Source: Metabacillus halosaccharovorans (GTDB lineage Bacteria > Bacillota > Bacilli > Bacillales > Bacillaceae). From it: a stretch of DNA of 46,257 nucleotides. Both the position numbers and the translations under genes were made by a program. Of the stretch, positions 33,152 to 42,543 are shown in pieces. The notes below the pieces were generated by a model. It made no database searches. It had not been told where the DNA came from and worked only from the letters and a program-made list of their open reading frames with translations. The stretch spans positions 1 through 46,257 of the forward strand of contig NZ_KV917373.1 of the NCBI RefSeq assembly GCF_002019635.1, read 5' to 3'. Every line of letters begins with the position of its first letter. Positions within the stretch are counted from its first letter, which is position 1.

Positions 33152-33950
33152 ATGGCAAAATACAGAATGGTGTGTACTTGTTTTTTGGAAAACTTGTTTG
33201 TAGTAGGAAAGATGGGCTTTGAGGATATTTTATTTAACCTCTATATACTCATGAATCCAATTGCAACTCAAACTAAATTTTATCGAATGACAAGGAAGTT
33301 TGTGTGTTTGAAGTTATCGATTGATTATATGAAGTCGATATTGGAACGATTTATCGGGGTGGATAAATTGTTTCATTATGATGCTGAAAATAGAGAACTC
33401 GCTCATAAAATATGGAGAAGGATGGACCTTAAGTGGTGAAACCCTCTGTCCAAGGGGCACCTTTTATTTCGTATGCTTCGGAAGTCATTCCAAAAAAGAA
33501 GTTAGTGATCTTTATGATTTATGAAGATTTGAAGATACGTCCGCGTGTCGTGAAACAATACGTAGGCAATAAAAAGAATAAGAATAAGAAAAAGAAAATG
33601 AAAAACAACAACCAAAAGCTCTTAACCCAAATATAGAGAATAATCCATACATAGAGGCTCAATCACAAATTCAGATCAAAATGATGTGAAAGAAATCGTT
33701 GAGTTTTTGGATAACAATGGATTTGGTCTTTCAGTCGTGAGTGAAAAAAGCAGCTGTTATTTTGGTTAAATAATTCTGGCTTTTTACAGCTGAAAGATGT
33801 GATCTTAGAAGCCTTGACGATTATTTGTGCTAATTCAAGCGGAAACACAACTATGTCGTTGGAATCCTGAAAAACTTTTTACTGACCGTTGAAGAAATTG
33901 ATAATCAACTTTTTTGGAGATATGTTAATTTTAGGAAACCCTCTGGAGGA
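33152..33950 (+). pseudogene. Decayed phage-type DnaD replisome organizer gene
   Basis: The first 95 codons (MAKYRMVCTCFLENLFVVGK, then LYILMNPIATQTKFYRMTRK) follow the start of phage-type DnaD-domain proteins, whose usual opening is MAKYRMVHTSFWDDPFV. The frame then breaks several times. Pieces of the DnaD C-terminal domain remain near 33680-33945 in shifting frames: VKEIVEFLDNNGFG, then LQLKDVILEALTIICANSSG and TVEEIDNQ. Such proteins load helicase in phage or integrated-element replication. The Lys/Asn-rich middle is a linker. No other phage genes lie nearby, so it is a solitary relic, and its tail is fused in frame to the leader of the next gene. Confidence 0.7.
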
Positions 33951-33992
33951 ATGAATCGTATATCAAGTATCATATCCAGCTGGAGGTATAAA

Positions 33993-34631
33993 ATGGATCA
34001 TTCTTATAAGTTAGCTATTATTGGAGGAACAGGAACTGTAGGACGTCATATTGCGACAAGGTCGATACAGCAAGGCTATCATGTACGTATGCTTGTAAGG
34101 AATCCAGAGAGAGTATCGTATAAACATGACAAAATAGAAATCGTACAAGGACAAATACAAGAGATAGAAAATATTCGAGAACTGCTTAAGGATTGTAAAG
34201 TCGTTATTAATACATTTGGTCAACCAACGAAGGAAAAACCTATATATAGTCAGGTAACGAAAAATATCCTTGATGTAATGACAGAATTAAATATTACTCG
34301 TTATATAGGTGTTTCCGGTGGTTCTCTCACGATTAGCGGTGATAATAAAAGGATGTTAAATCGTTTTGGTGCAAAGCTGTTTGAACTTTTGTTTCCGGGC
34401 ATGATGGAAGATAAAAAGGCAGAATGGGAACTTTTATCCAAAGATAAACTTATCCAGTGGACCATGATTCGATTGCCATTTGTGATAGATAGCTTAAAAA
34501 CAAAGGAAATAAAGGAAAGCCTTACAGACATGCCTGGTACGAAAATTACCAATCGAGACATAGCGACTTTTATTATGGAGCATGTAGAAAACACCAAGTA
34601 TATTCATAAAGCTCCTTTTATTTCACATTAA
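33993..34631 (+). CDS. NAD(P)-binding Rossmann protein (atypical SDR)
   Basis: 212 residues: YKLAIIGGTGTVGRHIATRS (GxxGxxG, residues 5-24), LVRNPERV after the second strand suggesting NADP, VVINTFGQPT, then TRYIGVSGGSLT. NmrA/YwnB-like group of NAD(P)H-binding proteins, acting as sensors or reductases. Start: ATG 33993 behind TGGAGGTA; the longer frame from 33951 comes from the DnaD relic. Strong terminator downstream. Confidence 0.8.
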   Translation: MDHSYKLAIIGGTGTVGRHIATRSIQQGYHVRMLVRNPERVSYKHDKIEIVQGQIQEIENIRELLKDCKVVINTFGQPTKEKPIYSQVTKNILDVMTELNITRYIGVSGGSLTISGDNKRMLNRFGAKLFELLFPGMMEDKKAEWELLSKDKLIQWTMIRLPFVIDSLKTKEIKESLTDMPGTKITNRDIATFIMEHVENTKYIHKAPFISH

Positions 34632-34686
34632 GAGAGGGTTCATTCATATGGATGGGTACCCGCAGCAAGATCAAAGCAATTTTATA

Positions 34687-34722
34687 AAAACAACCTTCGT
34701 TAATAATGAGGGTTGTTTTTTA
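34687..34722 (+). terminator. Terminator after the Rossmann protein gene
   Basis: AAAACAACCTTC (34687-34698) pairs with GAGGGTTGTTTT (34708-34719), 12 pairs with one G-T, and T continues. Confidence 0.85.
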
Positions 34723-34759
34723 GTTCCTCCCTAGCAAACCTTGTGTTTTGAGACCGGGT

Positions 34760-34792
34760 GTTTGTTTGTGAGCAAATTAAAAACAAACAAAC
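34760..34792. repeat. Inverted repeat without T run
   Basis: GTTTGTTTGT (34760-34769) and ACAAACAAAC (34783-34792), ten perfect pairs with a 13-base loop. No gene follows directly; function unknown. Confidence 0.35.
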
Positions 34793-34895
34793 TATACAAG
34801 GCGGCTTTGTGAAAAAAGTAGGTTTAAAAAACTATGTAATGTTAAGTTACAACTAGCGTGAAATTTTAGACTCTTAGAACTAATATGAATAGGTA

Positions 34896-34947
34896 AAATC
34901 TATCAAAAATATTTCTGGTAGTAGAAATGATCTAGATAGATTTTTTA
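34896..34947 (+). terminator. Nested hairpin with T run, no gene upstream
   Basis: AAATCTATC (34896-34904) pairs with GATAGATTT (34935-34943). Inside, ATTTCT (34911-34916) pairs with AGAAAT (34923-34928). Six T follow. No gene lies between the previous terminator and this hairpin, so a short transcript or a lost gene is possible. Confidence 0.4.
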
Positions 34948-35029
34948 TATAAGACTGCAACTCTATTAATGCTTAATACCTTTAGAATACACAATTCTAT
35001 CGTTAAAAAAGCTAAAAATTCGTCAAAAT

Positions 35030-35072
35030 TTTACAATGAATTAATACTAGGTTAATAGTAGGACGATAAAAT
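35030..35072 (+). promoter_or_regulatory. Pho-box-like array and -10 box upstream of the giant nuclease gene
   Basis: TTTACA (35030-35035), TTAATA (35041-35046), TTAATA (35052-35057) with an exact 11-base period, and weaker hexamers on both sides (TTCGTC 35019, ACGATA 35063). This is the PhoP-binding pattern TT(A/T/C)A(C/T)A with 5-base spacers. A TAAAAT (35067-35072) follows nine bases after the array, as in PhoP-activated promoters. Confidence 0.55.
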
Positions 35073-35171
35073 TTTGACAGGGAAGAGTTTGTTGAGTCGT
35101 TATATAATGATTTTGAAACGGTTTAATTGAATACCCTATGTTAAGGAATCTTAAACTCAATCATTGAAAAA

Positions 35172-35303
35172 ATGAGGTGGATGCAGGTATTACAAGACTT
35201 AGTGCTATTAATTATTGCGTGCGCTTTCTTGTGAGAGTTAGCGGCTGGAATCGTTGTACTCATAGTTAGCATCATAAACCGTTTCGATAGCATATTTCCC
35301 TAA
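35172..35303 (+). other. Interrupted hydrophobic micro-ORF in the leader
   Basis: ATG 35172 reads MRWMQVLQDLVLLIIACAFL, stop TGA at 35232-35234, then in the same frame ELAAGIVVLIVSIINRFDSI... to TAA 35301. Both halves are hydrophobic with a polar end, as in small membrane peptides. It lies between the Pho-box array and the giant gene. It may be a decayed peptide gene or a leader peptide; coding is not proven. Confidence 0.25.
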
Positions 35304-35327
35304 AAAGTTGCAAAAAGGAGGAGAAAC

Positions 35328-38300
35328 ATGAAAAGAAGGCATAAAAAGAGTGCCAGTATTGTCATGGTGTTTGTTTTACTTGTAGGCTTATTTTCACCTG
35401 CGGCTAATACGATTGTACAGGCTGAAAGTGGAACAGCTACTGATTTAATTATCTCGGAATATATTGAGGGCTCTAGTTTTAACAAAGCTATTGAGCTATA
35501 CAATGGTACAGGTACAGAAATCGATTTAAGTAAATATTCTCTTGAACACTATAATAATAGTGGAAGTGCAACAACCGGAACAACGACGACGGATAAGGTT
35601 TTACCGTTAGAGGGTAAGCTTGCGGCAGGTGATACATACGTCATTTCCCGTTCAGATGCAAATGCTGCGATTGTCGCTGTAACTGACTATATGGATGAAA
35701 GCAAAAATGTCATTAATTTCAATGGCAACGATCAAATCGTGCTAAAGAAAGATGGGGCTGTTGTTGATTCAATTGGACAAGTCGGTTCAGTGGATAATAC
35801 CCTTGCCGATGTATCTTTAGTTAGAAATGACAATATTCTAGCAGGGGATACAATTATTAACGATGCATTTGATCCTGCGAAGGAATGGACTAATTTAGGG
35901 AAAGATACGTTTTCTAATCTAGGAACATATCAATCTGAAGAGGAACCAGCTGATCCGGAAGAGCCGACCGAACCGGAAGAGCCAACTGAACCTGAGGCAC
36001 CAGTAGAAGCAATAACAGTTGCAGCAGCTCGTGAAGCTGGTGCAGGTAATACTGTAACGATTGAAGGTATTGCTACAACAAAGAATGGACTTTGGGGTTA
36101 TGATACGTTCTATATGCAAGACGATACAGCTGGAATGCTTGTATACAGTAGCCCGAAAGATGTTCAACCTGGCGATAAAGTGAAAATTACAGGTAAGCTA
36201 TTAACATATAAGAACGAATTAGAGATTCAACCGACTAGTATGGAGATTATTTCTTCGGGTAATAGTCTGCCGGAAGCTCAAATTATCGCTCCAACAGCTG
36301 TAAATGAGGATACTCAAGGTGAATTGATTAAATTAGAAAATATAACAATTACAGATCTTGAAAGTGATAGCTATGGAACGGCTATTTTCCAAGCTAAAAC
36401 GGAATCAGGAGATCAGGTAAGAGTTATTCATGATAACCGTACAGGTTCTGATTACAATGAACTGATTAAACATTATAAAGAAGGCGACAAAGTTCATTTA
36501 ACAGGAATTGGCACGATTGATAATGATGGATATCATGTAAAGACTTTTGGTCTTGAAAGCTATGATTTAGTAAATAAACCGGCAGTTTATGTGGATCAAG
36601 CTCAAGGTACAGTACCTGCAGGCACAAAAATTGAATTGAAGTCAGGTATCGAAGGTGCCGAGATTTATTACACAACAGATGGCACAGAACCAACTGTAGA
36701 AAGTACAAAATATGTTGACCCTATTGCATTAGATACTGGAAAAACAACGATTAAAGCTATTGCTGTTAATGGTGAAGAATTAAGCGAAGTATTCAGCTTT
36801 TCTTACACAATTTTAAATACTGAAGGCGTAAAAATTCGTGATATCCAAGGAAAAGGACATGTATCGGAATATACAGGCGCTTCAGTTGAGGGGATTACTG
36901 GTGTTGTAACATATGTTGTTAGCGGATCAACTGTTATCATTCAAGATGAAAATGCCGATGATGATAATACAACATCTGAAGCCATCCAAGTATACAAATC
37001 TTCTCATGGTCTATCTGTTGGAGATAAAGTATCAGTTAACGGAACAGTTCAAGAATATGGCGGTGGTGCGAACCTGTCTAAAACTGAAATTGATGCAAGT
37101 GCAGTAACAAAAACAGGAACAGCTGAGTTACCGGCACCATTAGTAGTTGGAGAAGACATCATTCCTCCAAATAAAGTAATTGATAATGATGAAATGAAAT
37201 CATTTGATCCAGAAGAAGATGGGATTGATTTCTGGGAGTCTGTAGAATTTATGCGGGTTTCATTCCCAAATGCAAAAGTAGTGGGACCTCCATACTCAAG
37301 TGATGTTCCAATCATTGTTGAGAGTACAACAAACAATGAGTTAAATAATCAAGGCGGTCTTAATATTGCTGCAGATGATTATAATCCGGAAAAAGTATTT
37401 TTAGATAATGTAGGTAATAACTTCAAATCAGGTGATATGTTTGACGGTGATGTTGTAGGGGTTATTTCTTACTCCAGTACAGGTTTTCAACTTTTAACAA
37501 ACAAAGACACATTACCTCAAGTAATCGAGTCTAACATCGAGCCTGAAGTAACTCATATTGAACCTGCTGAAGATAAAGTAACTGTTGCATCATACAATAT
37601 CGAAAACTTCTCAAATAATAAATCAAATACACCAGATGAGAAAGTTGAAAGAATTGCAAAAACATTTGTAGAAAATATGAAATCTCCAGACATTATTACA
37701 TTAGTAGAAGTTCAAGACAATGATGGGGAAACTGATTCAGGTAATACCGATGCATCAGAAAGTTATCAACGCTTAATTGATGCTATCAAAGCGGCTGGCG
37801 GCCCGGCTTACGAATGGACAGATGTGGCGCCTGTTAATAATGAAAATGGCGGTGCACCAGGTGGGAATATTCGTGTAGGTTACCTTTATAATCCTGAGCG
37901 CGTTACATTAGTTGAGGCAACAAAAGGTAATGGAACCCAAGCAAATAGTTGGAGTGAAGATGGTCATTTAACCCTTAACCCAGGTGTCATTGATCCAGCT
38001 AAATACCCTAATACACGTAAACCAATTGCTGCAGAATTTGAGTTCAAAGGTGAACGAGTGGTTGTTATTGGAACACACTTGAATTCTAAAGGTGGAGATC
38101 AATCTTTATGGGGGTCTAACCAGCCGCCACAATTAAGTTCTGAAGCAGAACGACATGAATTAGCGCAAGCAATTAATGATTTCATTGATGAAGGACTTGC
38201 GGAAAATCCAGATTTAAACGTAGTACTTGCTGGGGATATGAATGATTTTGAGTTTACAAAAACATTCGAAATCCTTAAAGGTAATGAATTAACAAATATG

Positions 38301-41300
38301 GTAGATAAAGTTCCGGCAAATGACCGTTTCTCTTATTTCTTCCAAGGTAATAACCAAGTACTTGATCATATTCTTGTTTCCAATAATCTCGTAGATAGCA
38401 CAGTAGCAGATATGATTCATATTAATGCGAACTATACAGAGGCTCAGGGACAAGCATCAGATCATGACCCTGTTATGATTCAAGTTGATTTAAAGAACAA
38501 AGAAAAGGACAATTTTGATTTAACTGTTCTTCACACAAATGATACACACGCATCTTTAGACAATATGCCAAAAACAGTTACGGCTGTAAAAGAAGAAAGA
38601 GCTAAAGATCCAAATTCGTTGCTTTTACATGCAGGCGATGCATTCACTGGAACATTGTATTTTAATGAATTCCAAGGTGAAGCAGACTTAGCCTTAATGA
38701 ACTTAATGGGCTTTGATGCAATGACATTTGGTAACCATGAATTTGACCTGGGCTCGTCAGCTGAAGGGCATAAGAAATTAGTGGAATTCATCCAAGGTGC
38801 ACAATTCCCGTTTGTCAGTGCAAACGTTGATTTCTCGCAAGATGATCAATTCAATGGTGTATTCAATAACTCTGTTAAAGCTGATGCTGAAAACGGCCAA
38901 ATTTATAATGGCATCATCAAAGAAGTAAACGGTGAAAAAGTTGGGATCTTCGGTTTAACAACTGAAGAGACAGAATCTATTTCTAGCCCAGGATCAATCG
39001 CTTTTGAAAACTACCTAGAAGAAGCTGAAAAAGCTGTAAAGGACCTTGAAGCACAAGGTGTAAATAAGATTATTGCGTTAACTCATATCGGGTATGATGA
39101 TAATGCTGCAATCGATAATGATTTAACTCTGGCGAAAAAAGTAGAAGGAATCGATGTAATCGTTGGAGGACATAGTCATACAACATTATCTGAACCAACA
39201 GTAATTGAAGAAGACAATACACCAACTGTCATCGTTCAAACAGGAAATGCCAATAGTAACCTTGGTTCACTTAATGTGGAATTTGATCAAGATGGTGTAG
39301 TTGTAGCACAAACAGGTCAATTAATTCCAATTAAAAACCAAGAAGTTGACCAGGAAGCTGCGTACATTCTGGCTCCATTCAAAGAACAAGTAGATCAAGT
39401 AGCGCAAGAAGAAATTGCTGTTACAACTGAAGTGGAATTAGAAAACCCGCGTACAAACGGAGATAATACTAAGCCGAGTGTACGTAAAAATGAAACCATC
39501 TTAGGAAACTTAATTACAGATGGAATGCTTGAGAAAGCAAAATCATTCACTGGAGAAAATGTTATCATGGCATTACAAAACGGTGGTGGTATCCGTGCGG
39601 CGATTAACGCTGGACCTATCACTGTTGGCGAGGTAATCACAGTTCTTCCATTCGCTAATACTTTAGCGACAATGGATCTAACTGGTGCTGAGTTGAAAGA
39701 AGCTTTTGAAATCAGCTTCAGTCAATATCCGGAGGAAAATGGCGGTTTCTTACACGTAGCCGGTGGAAAAGTGGAATTTGACTCTACAAAACCAGCAGGA
39801 GAGCGTGTGGTATCCGTAAAATATTTAAATGAAAATAATGAGTACGTAGAAGTTCAAGATGAAGAAACATACACAATCGCCACAAATGCTTTCACAGCTA
39901 AAGGCGGCGATGGTTATGACGTCTTTGCGAAAGCCTATGAAGAAGGCAGAGTAACAGACTTAGGTTTATCAGATTGGGAAAACTTTAGAGACCATTTAGT
40001 AAGCATAGATTCAATCCCAACAGAAGTTGAAGGTCGTATTGTAGAGGATAACTATGATTTAACTGTCCTTCATACAAATGATACACACGCATCTTTAGAC
40101 AACATGCCTAAAACAGTCACGGCTGTAAAAGAAGAAAGAGCTAAAGATCCAAATGCATTACTTTTACACGGAGGCGATGCATTCACTGGAACATTGTACT
40201 TTAATGAATTCCAAGGTGAAGCAGACTTAGCCTTAATGAACTTAATGGGCTTTGATGCGATGACATTTGGTAACCATGAATTTGATTTAGGTTCATCAGC
40301 TGCAGGCCATCAGAAATTAACAGAATTTATCCAAGGAGCCCAATTCCCGTTCGTTAGTGCCAACGTGGATTTCTCGAAAGATGATCAATTTAATGGTCTA
40401 TTCAATGACTTAGTGACATCTGATGTTCAAAACGGCCAAATTTATAATGGCATTATCAAAGAAGTAAACGGTGAAAAAGTCGGTATCTTCGGTTTAACGA
40501 CTGAAGAAACACAAGACATTTCCAGTCCTGGTTCAATTGCATTCCAAAATTATCTTGAAGAAGCTGAAAAAGCTGTTAAAGACTTTGAGGCACAAGGTGT
40601 TAACAAGATTATTGCATTAACTCATATCGGGTATGATGATAATGCGGCAATTGATAACGATTTAACCCTTGCAAAAGAAGTAGAAGGTATTGATATTATT
40701 GTTGGTGGACACAGCCATACAGCGTTGACGGAACCAACAGTAGTAGAGGAAGATGGAACACCAACAGTTATTGTTCAAACAGGAAATGCCAATAGTAACC
40801 TTGGTTCACTTAATGTAGAATTTGATCAAGATGGTGTAGTTGTAGCACAAAAAGGTCAACTGATTCCAATTAAAGATCAAGAGGAAGACCAGGAAGCTGC
40901 GGACATTCTAGCTCCTTTTAAAGAAAAAGTAGATCAAGTAGCACAAGAAGAAATTGGTGTCACAACTGAAGTGGAATTAGAAAACCCACGTACAAATGGA
41001 GATAATACTCAACCAAGTGTACGTAAAAATGAAACCATCTTAGGTAACTTAATTACAGATGGAATGCTTGAAAAAGCAAAATCATTCACTGGAAAGAATG
41101 TCATTATGGCATTACAAAACGGTGGTGGTATCCGTGCCGCAATTGATGCCGGCCCAATCACTGTCGGTGAAGTCATTACGGTTCTTCCATTTGCGAATAC
41201 ATTAGCGACAATGGAACTTACCGGTGCTGAGTTGAAGGAAGCCTTTGAAATCAGCTTCAGTCAATATCCGGAGGAAAATGGCGGTTTCTTACACGTAGCC

Positions 41301-42497
41301 GGTGGTAAAGTAGAATTTGATTCAACGAAACCAGCAGGAGAACGTGTCATATCTGTAAAATATTTAAATGAAAATGGTGAGTACGTAGAAGTTCAAGATG
41401 AAGAAATGTACACGATCGCCACAAATGCTTTCACAGCTAAAGGTGGAGATGGTTATGATGTCTTTGCGAAAGCCTATGAAGAAGGCAGAGTAACAGACTT
41501 AGGTCTATCAGATTGGGAAAACTTCAGAGATCATCTAGTAAGCTTAGAATCAATTCCAACAGAAGTTGAAGGTAGAATTATAGATATAAAAGACGAACCA
41601 GGTGAAAACCCAGGCGAAAACCCGGGAGAGAATCCAGGTGAAAACCCAGGCGAGAACCCAGGCGAGAACCCAGGCGAGAACCCAGGCGAGAACCCAGGCG
41701 AGAACCCGGGTGAAAACCCAGGCGAAAACCCGGGAGAGAATCCAGGTGAGAACCCAGGCGAGGACCCAGGTGAAAACCCAGGCGAAAACCCGGGTGAGAA
41801 CCCAGGTGAAAACCCAGGCAACCAAAATGATAGCGAAGTTATAAAATTGCCAGTAACTAAAAAAGGAAACAAGTACACAATTAATAAAGATGCACTTGAA
41901 GATCTTGAAGAAGATGTAGTAGTTGTTGTTGAGGTTGATAAAATAAATGCGACTTTAACACTAACGAAAGAACAAATCCAAGCTTTACAAGCTGCTGGAG
42001 CAACAATTGTAGTAAGTAACGGAAACGTTGATGTGCAAATACCTGCTTCTATCCTGCCATTAGCAGAAAGTGTAGATATTAAAGTGAAGAAAATGAAAGC
42101 AAGTGGTTCACTAGTTGCTTATGACTTTACAATTGAAGCAGATGGCAAAGTGTATCATACGTTCAGTGAAAAAGTTAAACTTACATTCAAGGTTGATCCA
42201 AAACAAATTAAAAATCCTAAAAATGTAAAAGTTTATTATTGGAATGAAGCAGAGGATAAATGGGAACTAATCGGTGGAGAATACAAAAATGGCGAAGTGT
42301 CAGCGTATACTGATCACTTCAGTACGTATGGCGTATTTGAAGGCCAACCAAAATCTCATACTATTCCATCTCAAGCTGATAACGAACTTCCAAATACAGC
42401 AACAAACAGTTTTAATCTTATCTTACTAGGATTAATGATAGTTTTAGCTGGCGGAATATTATACTCCGTTAAGAGGAGACATACGAATTCACATTAA
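35328..42497 (+). CDS. Sortase-anchored multi-domain nuclease / 5'-nucleotidase
   Basis: 2389 residues. In order: signal peptide (1-34); lamin-tail-like domain (about 36-195, LIISEYIEGSSFNKAIELYN); acidic Pro/Glu linker (204-226); OB-like region (229-420); chitobiase-type domain (421-500, EIYYTTDGTEPT); second OB-like region; EEP nuclease (about 752-1055: ASYNIENF, LVEVQDNDG, GTHLNSKGGD, AGDMNDFE, SDHDPVMIQ); two 5'-nucleotidase/cyclic phosphodiesterase modules (1063-1575 and 1576-2088), each with TNDTH, GNHEFD, GGHSHT, NGGGIRA and AKGGDGYD; 18 GENP units (2092-2163); a beta domain; LPNTA (2354-2358), membrane helix and KRR tail. It would degrade extracellular DNA or RNA to nucleosides and phosphate at the cell wall. 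Parts resemble B. subtilis YfkN and YhcR. A Pho-box array lies upstream. Confidence 0.85.
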   Translation: MKRRHKKSASIVMVFVLLVGLFSPAANTIVQAESGTATDLIISEYIEGSSFNKAIELYNGTGTEIDLSKYSLEHYNNSGSATTGTTTTDKVLPLEGKLAAGDTYVISRSDANAAIVAVTDYMDESKNVINFNGNDQIVLKKDGAVVDSIGQVGSVDNTLADVSLVRNDNILAGDTIINDAFDPAKEWTNLGKDTFSNLGTYQSEEEPADPEEPTEPEEPTEPEAPVEAITVAAAREAGAGNTVTIEGIATTKNGLWGYDTFYMQDDTAGMLVYSSPKDVQPGDKVKITGKLLTYKNELEIQPTSMEIISSGNSLPEAQIIAPTAVNEDTQGELIKLENITITDLESDSYGTAIFQAKTESGDQVRVIHDNRTGSDYNELIKHYKEGDKVHLTGIGTIDNDGYHVKTFGLESYDLVNKPAVYVDQAQGTVPAGTKIELKSGIEGAEIYYTTDGTEPTVESTKYVDPIALDTGKTTIKAIAVNGEELSEVFSFSYTILNTEGVKIRDIQGKGHVSEYTGASVEGITGVVTYVVSGSTVIIQDENADDDNTTSEAIQVYKSSHGLSVGDKVSVNGTVQEYGGGANLSKTEIDASAVTKTGTAELPAPLVVGEDIIPPNKVIDNDEMKSFDPEEDGIDFWESVEFMRVSFPNAKVVGPPYSSDVPIIVESTTNNELNNQGGLNIAADDYNPEKVFLDNVGNNFKSGDMFDGDVVGVISYSSTGFQLLTNKDTLPQVIESNIEPEVTHIEPAEDKVTVASYNIENFSNNKSNTPDEKVERIAKTFVENMKSPDIITLVEVQDNDGETDSGNTDASESYQRLIDAIKAAGGPAYEWTDVAPVNNENGGAPGGNIRVGYLYNPERVTLVEATKGNGTQANSWSEDGHLTLNPGVIDPAKYPNTRKPIAAEFEFKGERVVVIGTHLNSKGGDQSLWGSNQPPQLSSEAERHELAQAINDFIDEGLAENPDLNVVLAGDMNDFEFTKTFEILKGNELTNMVDKVPANDRFSYFFQGNNQVLDHILVSNNLVDSTVADMIHINANYTEAQGQASDHDPVMIQVDLKNKEKDNFDLTVLHTNDTHASLDNMPKTVTAVKEERAKDPNSLLLHAGDAFTGTLYFNEFQGEADLALMNLMGFDAMTFGNHEFDLGSSAEGHKKLVEFIQGAQFPFVSANVDFSQDDQFNGVFNNSVKADAENGQIYNGIIKEVNGEKVGIFGLTTEETESISSPGSIAFENYLEEAEKAVKDLEAQGVNKIIALTHIGYDDNAAIDNDLTLAKKVEGIDVIVGGHSHTTLSEPTVIEEDNTPTVIVQTGNANSNLGSLNVEFDQDGVVVAQTGQLIPIKNQEVDQEAAYILAPFKEQVDQVAQEEIAVTTEVELENPRTNGDNTKPSVRKNETILGNLITDGMLEKAKSFTGENVIMALQNGGGIRAAINAGPITVGEVITVLPFANTLATMDLTGAELKEAFEISFSQYPEENGGFLHVAGGKVEFDSTKPAGERVVSVKYLNENNEYVEVQDEETYTIATNAFTAKGGDGYDVFAKAYEEGRVTDLGLSDWENFRDHLVSIDSIPTEVEGRIVEDNYDLTVLHTNDTHASLDNMPKTVTAVKEERAKDPNALLLHGGDAFTGTLYFNEFQGEADLALMNLMGFDAMTFGNHEFDLGSSAAGHQKLTEFIQGAQFPFVSANVDFSKDDQFNGLFNDLVTSDVQNGQIYNGIIKEVNGEKVGIFGLTTEETQDISSPGSIAFQNYLEEAEKAVKDFEAQGVNKIIALTHIGYDDNAAIDNDLTLAKEVEGIDIIVGGHSHTALTEPTVVEEDGTPTVIVQTGNANSNLGSLNVEFDQDGVVVAQKGQLIPIKDQEEDQEAADILAPFKEKVDQVAQEEIGVTTEVELENPRTNGDNTQPSVRKNETILGNLITDGMLEKAKSFTGKNVIMALQNGGGIRAAIDAGPITVGEVITVLPFANTLATMELTGAELKEAFEISFSQYPEENGGFLHVAGGKVEFDSTKPAGERVISVKYLNENGEYVEVQDEEMYTIATNAFTAKGGDGYDVFAKAYEEGRVTDLGLSDWENFRDHLVSLESIPTEVEGRIIDIKDEPGENPGENPGENPGENPGENPGENPGENPGENPGENPGENPGENPGENPGENPGEDPGENPGENPGENPGENPGNQNDSEVIKLPVTKKGNKYTINKDALEDLEEDVVVVVEVDKINATLTLTKEQIQALQAAGATIVVSNGNVDVQIPASILPLAESVDIKVKKMKASGSLVAYDFTIEADGKVYHTFSEKVKLTFKVDPKQIKNPKNVKVYYWNEAEDKWELIGGEYKNGEVSAYTDHFSTYGVFEGQPKSHTIPSQADNELPNTATNSFNLILLGLMIVLAGGILYSVKRRHTNSH
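41601..41816 (+). repeat. Minisatellite: 18 tandem 12-base units coding GENP
   Basis: Units such as GGTGAAAACCCA and GGCGAGAACCCA, in frame; unit 14 codes GEDP. Units 1-3 are identical to units 10-12, showing an additional 108-base (9-unit) duplication. It forms a Pro-rich stalk between the enzymes and the wall anchor. Its length probably varies between strains. Confidence 0.95.
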
Positions 42498-42507
42498 TAG
42501 GAACGAA

Positions 42508-42543
42508 AAAGAAAGGCGTGCCATTAGAAGCACGCCTTTCTTC
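42508..42543 (+). terminator. Terminator of the giant nuclease gene
   Basis: GAAAGGCGTGC (42511-42521) pairs perfectly with GCACGCCTTTC (42530-42540), followed by TTC. Confidence 0.8.

Noticed and set aside
34722-35030. Riboswitch or T-box in the long leader region of the giant nuclease gene
   Set aside because: Hairpins are present but no conserved riboswitch core or T-box sequence could be found by eye.
41531-41878. Long minus-strand frames over the GENP repeat
   Set aside because: They are mirror readings of the 12-base repeat (SPGF, AWVF units) with no start signals.
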